Shown here: positions 56,074 through 64,000 of the stretch, in pieces
Layout of the letters: every line of letters starts with the position of its first letter
Position numbering within the stretch: the first letter of the stretch is position 1
NCBI GenBank assembly: GCA_030446625.1
Contig: JAUJMY010000010.1
Location: 7,215 to 71,214, forward strand
Source: Gaiellaceae bacterium
Lineage (GTDB): Bacteria > Actinomycetota > Thermoleophilia > Gaiellales > Gaiellaceae
Direction: 5' to 3'
Length of the DNA stretch: 64,000 nt
Program-made: the position numbers and the translations under genes
Notes under the pieces: model-generated
Seen by the model: only the letters and a program-made list of their open reading frames with translations
Database searches by the model: none
What the model was told of the DNA's origin: nothing

Positions 56074-57235
56074 CCGCGCGCTCGACCGCCTCTTCCCGAT
56101 CCTCCTCCTCGTCGGCCGAGCGGCGGCGCGTCAGGCCGAGCGCCTGGAGGTGCCGGGCCTTCAGGATCTCGAGCGTATAGACCATCCACAGCGACGCGGC
56201 CGCCACGACGACGCCCCCGGCGGCGCCGACGAGCGCGTTCTCGAGGTCCCAGTTCCCACGCGGTCGGGGCGGCACGTAGCGGAGCAGGATCGCGTACGCC
56301 GCGAGCAGCGCTGCCCAGCCGTGCAGGTACGCCGCCGTGCGCCGCTGCGAGAACCCGATCCGCAAGAACCGGTGGTAGAAGTGGTTGTGGTCCGCGCCCC
56401 ACGGCGCGCGCCGGTACTTCAGCCGCTTCAGCACGACGAACGACGTGTCGAGGATCGGCACGGCGAGCACGAGGAGCGGCGCGGCGAGGGCGATCGTCGC
56501 TGCGGTCTTCAGGACGCCCTGCACGGCGACGGCCGCGAGGACGAAGCCGAGCGCGAGCGCTCCGGAGTCGCCCATGAAGATCGTCGCCGGGTGGTAGTTG
56601 TGGCGCAGGAACGCGAGCGTCGCGCCGCACACGATCGCCGCGAACGCCGCGGCGGTCATGCGGTCGAACGACACAGCGAGCAGCGCGAACGACCCGGCCG
56701 CGATCGCGACGATGCCCGCCGCGAGCGAGTCCATCCCGTCGATCAGGTTGACGAGGTTCGCGATCAGCGCGATCCAGAAGATCGTCAGCGGATAGGCCGC
56801 CGGGCCGAGGCTGTGATCGCCGACGAGCGGGAGCGTGACGCGGTCGAACGTCACGTCGTACCCGAACACCGGCAGCGTCGCGATCGCCATCACGCAGAGG
56901 AGCTTCGTGCTCGGCCGGAGCCCGCGGATGTCGTCGACCAGGCCGACGAGCGCGACGAGAGCCGTGCCGATCGCGATCCCGAGGTACGGCCCCGTGGGGC
57001 GGATCAGCACCGCGACGGGGACGAGGATCCCGCCGACGATCGCGAGGCCGCCGATCCGCGGCACCGGAGCGGTGTGGACGCGCGGCCGGTCCGTCGAGTC
57101 GTCGACGCCGCCGATCAGCGGCGCGAGCCGCGCGACGAGCGGCGTCAGCAGGAGGACCAGCGCGGCGGCGAGCAGGAAGCCCCAGGCGACCGTGCCCTCG
57201 CCGACGAGGGCGCGGAGCGACTCCTGGAACGACAT
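56054..57235 (-). CDS. MraY/WecA-like glycosyl-1-phosphate transferase
   Basis: The 393-residue membrane enzyme transfers a sugar-1-phosphate to undecaprenyl phosphate, starting a wall or surface glycan. About ten helices are present with the family motifs LVGLVDDIRGL (Asp pair), NLVNLIDGMDSLAAG, FMGDSGALALGF and the HNHFYHR His motif (about 290). The C-terminal tail is charged (ADEEEDREEAVERA). ATG 57235 has SD AAGGAG, and TATAAG lies just upstream. WecA/TagO type is likely because MraY lies in the dcw cluster. Confidence 0.92.
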   Translation of the reverse strand: MSFQESLRALVGEGTVAWGFLLAAALVLLLTPLVARLAPLIGGVDDSTDRPRVHTAPVPRIGGLAIVGGILVPVAVLIRPTGPYLGIAIGTALVALVGLVDDIRGLRPSTKLLCVMAIATLPVFGYDVTFDRVTLPLVGDHSLGPAAYPLTIFWIALIANLVNLIDGMDSLAAGIVAIAAGSFALLAVSFDRMTAAAFAAIVCGATLAFLRHNYHPATIFMGDSGALALGFVLAAVAVQGVLKTAATIALAAPLLVLAVPILDTSFVVLKRLKYRRAPWGADHNHFYHRFLRIGFSQRRTAAYLHGWAALLAAYAILLRYVPPRPRGNWDLENALVGAAGGVVVAAASLWMVYTLEILKARHLQALGLTRRRSADEEEDREEAVERAVTAGRR

Positions 57236-57293
57236 CGCCGCTCCTTATAGCAAGCGGCGGAAACGGCAACCTCGGCTGGTACGATCGCGCGCC

Positions 57294-58601
57294 GTGACCG
57301 AAGTCGCCTCACCTGCCACGACGTTCGACGAGCGCATCGCGAGCCGCCACGCGCGGGTCGGCATCGTCGGCCTGGGCTACGCCGGGCTCCCGCTCGCGAT
57401 GACCTTCGCCGAGGCGGGCTTCGACGTCACCGGGCTCGACGTCAACGAGGAGCGCGTGCGCGCCGTCCAGGAGCGCCGCTCGTACCTCGTCGACGTGCCC
57501 GTCGAGCGCTACGGCGGCCTCGAGGAGCGGCTCCACGCGACGACCGCCTACGAAGCCGTCGCCGACCTCGACGCGCTGACGATCTGCGTCCCGACGCCGC
57601 TTTCGAAGACGCGCAGCCCCGACCTCTCGTACATCGTCTCGGCGGCGGAGTCCGTCGCCACCAACATGCGCGACGGACAGCTCATCGTCCTCCAGTCGAC
57701 GACGCACCCCGGGACGACCGAGGAGATCGTGCTTCCGACCCTCGAGCGTTCGGGCGGAAGGGTCGGACAGGACTTCTTCCTCGGCTACGCGCCCGAGCGC
57801 GTGGATCCCGGCAACAAGCACTACTCGGTGAAGACGACGCCGAAGCTCGTCGCCGGCGTGACGGCCGAGTGCCTCCGCCGCACGCAGCTCCTGTACAGCC
57901 AGATCGTCGAGACGATCATCCCCTGCTCGAGCCCGATGGTGGCCGAGACGGCGAAGCTGCACGAGAACACGTTCCGCGCCGTCAACATCGCGCTCGCGAA
58001 CGAGCTCGCGCTGATGTGCGACCGGCTCGGGATCTCCGCGTGGGAGGTGATCGAGGCCGCGTCGACGAAGCCGTTCGGGTTCCTCCCCCACTATCCCGGC
58101 CCCGGCCTCGGCGGCGACTGCATCCCCGTCGTGCCCCACTTCCTCGCGTGGCGGCTGCGGGAGTACGGGTACTCGGCGCAGCTCATCGACGCTGCGCACG
58201 AGATCAACGCGAGCATGCCGCTCTACGTCGTGCAGAAGATCAGCGACGCGCTCAACGACGCCGGGCGCCCGATCAAGGGCACTCGGCTGCTCCTCCTCGG
58301 GATGGCGTACAAGGCGGACGTGCACGACACGCGCGAGTCGCCGAGCCTCGAGGTCATGCGGCAGCTGCTCCAGCGCGGCGGCGAGATCTCGTACTGCGAT
58401 CCGTGGGTGCCGCAGCTCATGCTCGACGGCCAGCTCCACGAGAGCGTCGAGTGGACGCCCGAGCAGGTGCGCCAGGCCGACTGCGTCGTGATGCTGACCC
58501 AGCACCGCCAGTTCCTCGAGCAGCCGTTCTGGAACGAGGCGAAGCTGATCGTCGACACGCGGAACGTCGTCCCGCCCGGCGCCAACGTCCGCCACATCTA
58601 G
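57294..58601 (+). CDS. Nucleotide sugar dehydrogenase (UDP-ManNAcA/UDP-GlcNAcA type)
   Basis: The 435-residue NAD enzyme oxidises a UDP-amino sugar to the uronate. It has the N-terminal Rossmann VGIVGLGYAGLPLAMTFAEAGF, CVPTPLSKTRSPDLSYI, LQSTTHPGTTEEIVLP, YAPERVDPGN, the catalytic Cys276 in GPGLGGDCIPVVPHF, and GMAYKADVHDTRESPSLEVM. This pattern is WbpA/WbpO/TviB-like rather than Ugd. GTG 57294 follows TACGAT by 8 bp: leaderless. It starts a run of sugar-nucleotide genes reaching 62.3 kb. Confidence 0.93.
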   Translation: MTEVASPATTFDERIASRHARVGIVGLGYAGLPLAMTFAEAGFDVTGLDVNEERVRAVQERRSYLVDVPVERYGGLEERLHATTAYEAVADLDALTICVPTPLSKTRSPDLSYIVSAAESVATNMRDGQLIVLQSTTHPGTTEEIVLPTLERSGGRVGQDFFLGYAPERVDPGNKHYSVKTTPKLVAGVTAECLRRTQLLYSQIVETIIPCSSPMVAETAKLHENTFRAVNIALANELALMCDRLGISAWEVIEAASTKPFGFLPHYPGPGLGGDCIPVVPHFLAWRLREYGYSAQLIDAAHEINASMPLYVVQKISDALNDAGRPIKGTRLLLLGMAYKADVHDTRESPSLEVMRQLLQRGGEISYCDPWVPQLMLDGQLHESVEWTPEQVRQADCVVMLTQHRQFLEQPFWNEAKLIVDTRNVVPPGANVRHI

Positions 58602-58614
58602 TCCCCCCGGCGCG

Positions 58615-59460
58615 CTGCTCGTCCTGGGGGCGGGCTACATCGGCGCCGCGCTCGCGCAGCTCGCGCTCGACGAGGGGCACGAGGTCGTGCTCGCGGACAA
58701 CTGGCACGCGACCGAGCGCGCGCAGCTCGACGCGCTCGCCGCGCGCGGCGCCCGCGTCGAGACTGCCGACATCCGGAGCGCGGAGGATCTCGACCGGCTG
58801 CTCGCGGATCGGCCGGCGCGCGTGTACCTGCTCGCCGCGCAGGCGAGCCGGCCGCTCTCCGAGCGCGACCCGGACTACACCGAGGAGACGAACGTGACCG
58901 GGGCGCGCCGTGTCGCGGAGCGCGTGGCCGCCGCCGGCGGGCCGCCACTCGTGTACGCGAGCTCGCTGCACGTGTACGGCTCGGAGCTGCGCGGCGAGAT
59001 CCGAGCCGACCACCCCTACGGCGCGCAGGGCGACCTGGCGCACCTCTCGAAGGTCTACGCCGAGCAGTGCCTCGCGATCTACGCGCGGCGGCACGGATTC
59101 GACCTCGCGCTGCTGCGGCTCGGGATCGTCTACGGCCCGAGCGCCGTCGAGCACGACCGCCCGGAGTCGCAGACCGTCGTCGACAAGTTCCGCCGGCTCG
59201 CTGTCGCCGGCGAGGAGCTGACGCTCGACGACGGCGGGCGCGCGACGATCGGCGTCGTCCACGTCGACGACGTGGCGCGGATCCTCCTGGACGCGCCGGC
59301 CGAGGCCGGCGTTGCCGCCGCGAACGTCGCCGCGGAGGCGGTCACGGTCGCGGACGTCGCCGCGCTCGCGCGCGGACACCAGCCCAGCGGCGGCGCCGCC
59401 TTCTCGTTCGCGAGCCCGTACACGTATCGGCACCGACTCGCCGGTTACCTCCGCCGATGA
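58615..59460 (+). CDS. NAD-dependent epimerase/dehydratase (SDR), unclear start
   Basis: The extended SDR protein has LLVLGAGYIGAALAQLALDEGHEVVLADN (NAD loop), YLLAAQASRPLSERDP, VYASSLHVYGSEL, LSKVYAEQCLAIYAR (YxxxK), LRLGIVYGPSAVEH and VVHVDDVARILLDAP. The NAD loop is upstream of the first ATG/GTG (58687), so translation must begin earlier. Only CTG at 58615 fits before an in-frame stop further upstream, giving 281 residues; a lost base is the alternative. It converts a UDP-hexose(NAc). It starts 13 bp beyond the dehydrogenase stop and overlaps the next epimerase by ATGA. Confidence 0.85.
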   Translation: MLVLGAGYIGAALAQLALDEGHEVVLADNWHATERAQLDALAARGARVETADIRSAEDLDRLLADRPARVYLLAAQASRPLSERDPDYTEETNVTGARRVAERVAAAGGPPLVYASSLHVYGSELRGEIRADHPYGAQGDLAHLSKVYAEQCLAIYARRHGFDLALLRLGIVYGPSAVEHDRPESQTVVDKFRRLAVAGEELTLDDGGRATIGVVHVDDVARILLDAPAEAGVAAANVAAEAVTVADVAALARGHQPSGGAAFSFASPYTYRHRLAGYLRR

Positions 59461-60317
59461 AGCTCGTCGTCACCGGGGCGACCGGGTTCCTCGGCTCGAG
59501 GACGACCAGCATCCTTCGCGAGCGCGGCCACGAGGTCGTCGCGCTCGCGCGTCCCGGCGGCGCAGCGCGCGCGGCGACGGAGGACCTCGCGGTGGAGCGC
59601 GCCGACGCCGGCGACCCCGGGACGCGCCGCTACCTCGCCGGGTCGGACGCGGTCCTCCACTTCGCGGGCGTCCCGGATCCGGCACGCGCGCGGAGCGACC
59701 CGGCGCGGGCGGTGCGTGAGAACGCGGGAGCGACGCTGAACCTGCTCGAGGGCTGCCTCGCGCACGGCGCCGCGCTCGTCTACCCGTCGACGCTGCGCGC
59801 GGCGGTCGATCCTCCGCCCGACGCGTACGCGCTCTCGAAACGGCTCGGCGAGGAGACGTGCCAGATGCACCCCGCGCCGGCGACGGTCGTGAGGCTGCCG
59901 TCCGTCTTCGGGCCGGGCCAGGTCGCGGCCGAGGGCGCCACCGGCGCGATCGCGAGCTTCGCCGCGCGCGCCCTCGCGGGCGAGCCGATCGTCGTCGAGG
60001 GGGATCCGGAGCGCGCGCGCGACTTCCTCTACGTCGACGACTTCGTGCTCGCGCTCGAGCGGATCGTGCGCGACGCCCGCTGGAACGAGACGCTGACGGT
60101 CGCGACGGGCGCCGCCACGCCGTTGCGGCGCGCTGCCGAGCTCGTCCGCGACGCGGCCGGCAACGACGTGCCGATCGAGACGCGGGGAGGGACGCTCGCG
60201 CCCGGCGAGAACGAGAGCTACGTCGGCGAGCCCGCACTAGGCTTCCCCATCCGGCCGCTCGAGGAGGCTGTCCCGCTGTATGTCGACTGGCTTCGCACGC
60301 TACGCGTCAATGGGTGA
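59457..60317 (+). CDS. NAD-dependent epimerase/dehydratase (SDR)
   Basis: The 286-residue extended SDR has MKLVVTGATGFLGSRTTSILRERGHEVVALAR, VLHFAGVPDPARA, LVYPSTLRA, and YALSKRLGEETC (YxxxK), then VRLPSVFGPGQ and RARDFLYVDDFVLALERIV. A sugar nucleotide epimerase or dehydratase is likely; the exact reaction is not set. Note TLRAAVD where most enzymes have a Ser/Tyr pair, so the Ser step may be shifted. ATG 59457 overlaps the previous stop (ATGA). Confidence 0.88.
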   Translation: MKLVVTGATGFLGSRTTSILRERGHEVVALARPGGAARAATEDLAVERADAGDPGTRRYLAGSDAVLHFAGVPDPARARSDPARAVRENAGATLNLLEGCLAHGAALVYPSTLRAAVDPPPDAYALSKRLGEETCQMHPAPATVVRLPSVFGPGQVAAEGATGAIASFAARALAGEPIVVEGDPERARDFLYVDDFVLALERIVRDARWNETLTVATGAATPLRRAAELVRDAAGNDVPIETRGGTLAPGENESYVGEPALGFPIRPLEEAVPLYVDWLRTLRVNG

Positions 60318-60339
60318 CGCTTCGGGCGATACGGGGTAG

Positions 60340-62325
60340 ATGCAGATCTCTTCGAACATACTCCTCAAAGCCGCGCCCGAGCCTGAGCAGATAGCGGAGC
60401 GGCTCGAGGGAGGCGGCTGGCGCGGCCTCGAGCTCGCGCTCATGCCACACCACGTCGCGGACGACGCTGCGCTCGCGCGCGCCGTGGCCGCCGTCGCCGG
60501 CGTCGACCTGACCCTCACGGCCGAGGCGCCGGTCGCGTGGCCGAGTGGCGCGTTCGTGCGGGTCGACCGGCTCGACGAGGAGGCGAAGGCGGGGATCGAG
60601 CGCAGCGCCGAGTTCGCGGCCGCAATCCGGTCGCCCGTGCTGACGATCCACCTGTTCACGCCGCTCGCGCCGGACGAGTACCGCGCGTCGGTGGCGCCGG
60701 ACGAAGCCGCGATCGAGCGCTTCCTGCGCTTCTACGCCGGCGCCTGCCTCTCCCGTGGCGTTACGCCGCTGATCGAGAACGTGCCGCCGGTGCTGCGGAT
60801 GAGGACGGGCGGCGTCTTCCTCTCCGCCGTCGGCGGCCACTGGCGCGACCTGCTCGCATGGCGCGAGCGCGTGCCCGAGCTCGGCTTCACGCTCGACACG
60901 TCGCATGCGGCGCTTTTCCGCAGCTTCGCGGCGACGTACCCGACGTTGTTCGGCCTCTACTCCGACGAGGAGCTCGAGCTGGAGCGCTACGTCGAGGAGC
61001 TGGGTCCCGCGGCGGAGGTCGCGCACGTGTCGGACGCACACGGCCTGCTCGGCGAGGGGCTTCCGTACGGAGAGGGCGAGCTGGAGCTCGACGGCGTCGT
61101 GCGGCGCCTCGGCGAGCTCGTGCCGTTCGTCGTCGCGGAGATCAACGAGCCCGACCAGCGACGCTCGCCGAACATGAAGGCGGGGTACCGCGCGATCGAG
61201 CGCGCGCTCGCCGCGCCAAGTAACAACGTGTTACAACGCCGTCCTCGCCGCGTCCCGCAGGAGACGTTCGACTGGCAGGCCGTGCTCGAGCGGCGCGATC
61301 CCGTCCCGTCGCTGCTCGCGCTGCAGGAGCGCTTCGGCGGCCGCCGCATCCTGCTGACCGGCGGCGGCGGATCGATCGGCCGCACGCTCTCGAGCTTCCT
61401 CGCCGGCTTCCGCCCCGAGCGCATCACCGTCCTCGACGGTCACGAGGCGTCGCTGAGCGCGGACCGCCGCGCGCGACCCCCGGAGCTGCTCGCCGCGATG
61501 CACCACGTCCTCTGCGACATCCGCGACGCGGGCCGGCTGGAGCGCGAGCTCGCGCTCGCGCGGCCGGACGTCGTCTTCCATCTGGCCGCGTACAAGCACG
61601 TCGACTGGGCGGAGGTATACCCGGAGGAGTTCGTCGACACCAACCTCCAGGGGAGCTGGAACGTGCTTCGCGCCGCAGAGCGCGCGGGCGTCGAGACGGT
61701 GGTCGTCGCCTCGACCGACAAGGCCGCCCTGGCGGCGAGCTTCTACGGGCGCACGAAGCGCTTCATGGAGCTGCTGACCGCGTTCGCCGGGCGCGAGGTC
61801 GGCGCGAAGCGGATCGCCGTGCGGTTCGTGAACGTGCTCCAGAGCGCCGGCAGCGCGTCCGAGATCTTCCTGCGCCAGGCACGGGCCGACGTCCCGCTCA
61901 CGGTCACCGACACCGGCATGATCCGGTACTGGATCACGATGGCCCACGCGGCGACGCTCGCGGCGCACGGCGCGCTGCTCGCCGACGAGGGAGTGCGCCT
62001 CGCGGGGCCGGCCGACCCGGTGATGCTGACGGTCGGCGAGCTCGCGAGCCGGATCTGGCGCCACGCGGGTCGCGAGGGCGAGCCCGCGCTCGACATCCTC
62101 GGCATCCGGCGCGGCGAGACGTTGACCGAGGTCCTGACGGGGCCCGGCGAGGAGCTGGGCGAGGAGCGCCATCACGGCATCGCGGCGATTGCCGGCGAGC
62201 TGCCGACCGCGGGCCCTGCGTGGGTGGCGGAGCGCCTACCGGCGCGCGGCACGCGCGAGGAGACGCGCGCTGTGTGGCTCGAGGCGATGCAGCGCCCGGG
62301 CTTGCTCGCGCAGGCGCCCCGCTAG
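60340..62325 (+). CDS. Fused TIM-barrel sugar isomerase and CapD-like SDR
   Basis: The 661-residue protein joins two enzymes. Residues 1-290 are an AP_endonuc_2/xylose isomerase-like TIM barrel (LTIHLFTPLA, LIENVPPVLRMRTGG, LGFTLDTSHAALF, VAEINEPDQRRSPNMKAGYRAIERAL). Residues about 320-660 are a CapD/FlaA1-type SDR (RILLTGGGGSIGRTL, FHLAAYKHVDWAEVYPEEFVDTNLQGS, STDKAALAASFYGRTK, RFVNVLQSAGSASEIF). The linker holds the palindromic element (61220-61234). CapD relatives act on UDP-GlcNAc. ATG 60340; TACGGG lies near. The stop is the shared CTAG with upp. Confidence 0.85.
   Translation: MQISSNILLKAAPEPEQIAERLEGGGWRGLELALMPHHVADDAALARAVAAVAGVDLTLTAEAPVAWPSGAFVRVDRLDEEAKAGIERSAEFAAAIRSPVLTIHLFTPLAPDEYRASVAPDEAAIERFLRFYAGACLSRGVTPLIENVPPVLRMRTGGVFLSAVGGHWRDLLAWRERVPELGFTLDTSHAALFRSFAATYPTLFGLYSDEELELERYVEELGPAAEVAHVSDAHGLLGEGLPYGEGELELDGVVRRLGELVPFVVAEINEPDQRRSPNMKAGYRAIERALAAPSNNVLQRRPRRVPQETFDWQAVLERRDPVPSLLALQERFGGRRILLTGGGGSIGRTLSSFLAGFRPERITVLDGHEASLSADRRARPPELLAAMHHVLCDIRDAGRLERELALARPDVVFHLAAYKHVDWAEVYPEEFVDTNLQGSWNVLRAAERAGVETVVVASTDKAALAASFYGRTKRFMELLTAFAGREVGAKRIAVRFVNVLQSAGSASEIFLRQARADVPLTVTDTGMIRYWITMAHAATLAAHGALLADEGVRLAGPADPVMLTVGELASRIWRHAGREGEPALDILGIRRGETLTEVLTGPGEELGEERHHGIAAIAGELPTAGPAWVAERLPARGTREETRAVWLEAMQRPGLLAQAPR
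61213..61239 (+). promoter_or_regulatory. Palindromic element GTAACA-N3-TGTTAC in the fusion linker
   Basis: The perfect dyad at 61220-61234 matches the element upstream of mtnA (22866-22892) at 23 of 27 positions. It lies in frame between the two domains and encodes APSNNVLQR. It could be an internal operator/promoter for the CapD-like part or an inserted small repeat that made the fusion. Confidence 0.45.
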
Positions 62326-62969
62326 CGCGTCCCGTACAGCCGGTCGCCCGCGTCGCCGAGGCCCGGGACGATGTAGCCGCGCTCGTCGAGGCCGCGGTCG
62401 ATCGCGGCGCAGACGACGTGCACATCCGGGTGCTCGCCGTGGATCCGCTCGATCCCCGGCGGTGCGGCGACGAGGCAGACGAGCGTCACCGAGCGCGCCC
62501 CCGCCGCCTTCACGGACGCGATCGCCGCGGCGCTCGAGTTGCCGGTCGCGAGCATCGGGTCGAGCACGATCGCGTCCCGCTCCGACAGGTCCTCGGGCAG
62601 CTTCACGTAGTACTCGACCGGCTGCAGCGTCTCCTCGTCGCGGTAGAGGCCGATGAAGCCCACGCGCGCGCTCGAGACCAGCGAGAGGACGCCGTCGAGC
62701 ATCCCCATCCCGGCGCGCAGCACCGGGCAGACGGCGACCTTCTTGCCGGAGATCCGCTGCGCTGTCATTCGCTCGAGCGGCGTCTCGATCGCGACGTCCT
62801 CGGTCGGGAACTCCTTCGTCGCCTCGTACGTCAGGAGCAGCGTCAGCTCGTTCACGAGCTTGCGGAAGTGGACCGTCGGCGTCGACTTGTCGCGCAGGTA
62901 CGAGAGCTTGTGCTGCACCAGCGGATGAGTCACTTCCGTGACGCGCGGCTGCGTCGTCACGGCGGTCAC
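62322..62969 (-). CDS. upp: Uracil phosphoribosyltransferase
   Basis: Upp makes UMP from uracil and PRPP (pyrimidine salvage). The 215-residue protein has HPLVQHKLSYLRDKSTPTVHFRKL, VCPVLRAGMGMLDGVL, YYVKLPEDL, the PRPP loop VLDPMLATGNSSAAAI and the C-terminal PGLGDAGDRLYGT, all signature motifs. GTG 62969 overlaps the glyA stop (GTGA), and its stop codon shares CTAG with the convergent fused gene. Upp next to glyA is a common actinobacterial arrangement. Confidence 0.97.
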   Translation of the reverse strand: MTAVTTQPRVTEVTHPLVQHKLSYLRDKSTPTVHFRKLVNELTLLLTYEATKEFPTEDVAIETPLERMTAQRISGKKVAVCPVLRAGMGMLDGVLSLVSSARVGFIGLYRDEETLQPVEYYVKLPEDLSERDAIVLDPMLATGNSSAAAIASVKAAGARSVTLVCLVAAPPGIERIHGEHPDVHVVCAAIDRGLDERGYIVPGLGDAGDRLYGTR

Positions 62970-64000
62970 GAGACGTACGTCGCGTAGCCGCGGAAGCCCG
63001 GGTAGAGCGGGCGGCGGCGGCAGAGCTCCGCGCTCCGGTCGGAGAGGCGCGGCAGGTCGGGCGCGTCTCCGAGTGCTTCCGCCATGATCGAGCCGACCTC
63101 GCGGAAGTCCTCCTCGTCGAAGCCGCGCATCGTCGCGGCGGGGGTCCCGACGCGGATCCCCGAGGCGACCGTCGGCGGCCGCTCGTCGAACGGCACCGTG
63201 TTCCGGTTCACGGTCATCTTCACCTCGTGGAGCCGCTCCTCCGCGTCCTTTCCCGTCCACTCGGTGCGGCGGAGGTCGACCTGGAGGAGGTGCGTGTCGG
63301 TCCCGCCCGTCAGCACGTCGAGCCCACGCTCCTGGAGCGTCTCCGCGAGCACGTCCGCGTTCGCGCGCACCTGGCGCTGGTAGTCGCGGAAAGCCTCGGT
63401 CGCCGCGATGCGGAAGCAGGTCGCCTTCGCCGCTACCGAATGGACGAGCGGCCCGCCCTGCATCCCGGGGAAGACGGCGCGGTCGACGGCCTGCGCGTGC
63501 TCCTCGCGGCAGAGGACGAAGCCGGAGCGCGGGCCGGCGAGCGTCTTGTGCGCGGTCGAGGTGACGAAGTCGCAGTGCGGGACGGGGTTCGGGTGCAGCC
63601 CCGCCGCGACGAGCCCGGAGAAGTGCGCCATGTCGCACATCAGCAGCGCCCCCACCTCGTCCGCGATCTCACGGAAGCGATCCGCCTCCACCACGCGCGG
63701 GTACGCGGAGCCGCCGCAGGTGATCAGCCGCGGGCGGTGCTCCTTCGCGAGCCGCAGGACGTCGTCGTAGTCGACGAGGCTCGTGTCGCGGGACACGCCG
63801 TAGTGGGCGATCGTGTACAGACGCCCGCTGAAGTTGACCTTCAGCCCGTGCGTCAGGTGCCCGCCGTGCGAGAGCTCGAGCGACAGGATCGTGTCGCCCG
63901 GCTGGAGCACCGCGAAGTACACGGCCATGTTCGCCTGCGCGCCGGCGTGCGGCTGCACGTTCGCGTGCTCGGCGCCGAAGAGCGAGCGCGCGCGCTCGAT
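62966..64000 (-). CDS. glyA: Serine hydroxymethyltransferase, 5' end beyond window
   Basis: GlyA interconverts serine and glycine and loads one-carbon units on tetrahydrofolate. The window holds 344 codons of the 3' part. It includes NVQPHAGAQANMAVYFAVLQPGDTILSLELSHGGHLTHG, MCDMAHFSGLVAAGLHP (PLP Asp/His), the Schiff-base lysine in STAHKTLAGPRSGF and the C-terminal TPAATMRGFDEEDF. The N-terminal part (about 70 residues) lies beyond 64000. It supplies one-carbon units to MetH. upp overlaps the 3' end. Confidence 0.97.
   Translation of the reverse strand: MERARSLFGAEHANVQPHAGAQANMAVYFAVLQPGDTILSLELSHGGHLTHGLKVNFSGRLYTIAHYGVSRDTSLVDYDDVLRLAKEHRPRLITCGGSAYPRVVEADRFREIADEVGALLMCDMAHFSGLVAAGLHPNPVPHCDFVTSTAHKTLAGPRSGFVLCREEHAQAVDRAVFPGMQGGPLVHSVAAKATCFRIAATEAFRDYQRQVRANADVLAETLQERGLDVLTGGTDTHLLQVDLRRTEWTGKDAEERLHEVKMTVNRNTVPFDERPPTVASGIRVGTPAATMRGFDEEDFREVGSIMAEALGDAPDLPRLSDRSAELCRRRPLYPGFRGYATYVS

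Overview
The window is about 70% G+C chromosomal DNA from a bacterium, almost certainly an actinobacterium and most like the class Thermoleophilia (Gaiellales type). This assignment is inferred from base composition, codon use, gene content and gene style; no rRNA is present to confirm it. There is no prophage, insertion sequence or CRISPR array. Many genes have a TANNNT hexamer 6-10 bp before the start codon and no Shine-Dalgarno sequence, so leaderless mRNAs look common. Operon-internal genes usually overlap by ATGA or GTGA.

Layout. 0-9 kb: pdxS, small secreted proteins, a CAT-anticodon tRNA, yjbQ, grpB, a class I amidotransferase, a DUF1361 membrane protein, a HAD phosphatase, a GAF protein and a phosphotransferase. 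7.6-9.5 kb: tmRNA (ssrA) on the minus strand, with a copy of its 3' end 1.4 kb downstream that brackets a hydrolase and a nucleotidyltransferase, a possible integration scar. 10-21 kb: core translation, secretion and division genes (smpB, rnr, ftsX, ftsE, prfB with its programmed frameshift, secA, hpf, comF). 21-33 kb: a methyl-cycle group (mtnA, ahcY, metH with a structured leader) mixed with envelope sugar genes (UDP-sugar pyrophosphorylases, ugd, an LCP ligase). 33-54 kb: the F-type ATP synthase in two blocks. atpD-atpC (33-35 kb) is separated from atpZ/I-B-E-F-H-A-G (49-54 kb) by lipoproteins, an oligopeptide ABC transporter (oppABCDF) and a MoxR/DUF58/vWA aerotolerance-type operon. 54-62 kb: a surface polysaccharide cluster (DUF354, WecA-like transferase, UDP-sugar dehydrogenase, two epimerases, and a fused TIM-barrel isomerase/CapD-like protein). 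62-64 kb: upp and the 3' part of glyA.

Points of interest. A repeated hairpin element follows both pdxS and secA. A 27-bp near-identical palindromic element lies upstream of mtnA and at the domain junction of the isomerase/CapD fusion. The metH leader can form two mutually exclusive structures. The oppA/oppB junction carries degenerate duplications. prfB has the CTTTGAC slip site but no upstream SD-like stimulator. Six single-base deletions (three of them in atpA, which should be essential) suggest indel errors in the assembly rather than real pseudogenes.
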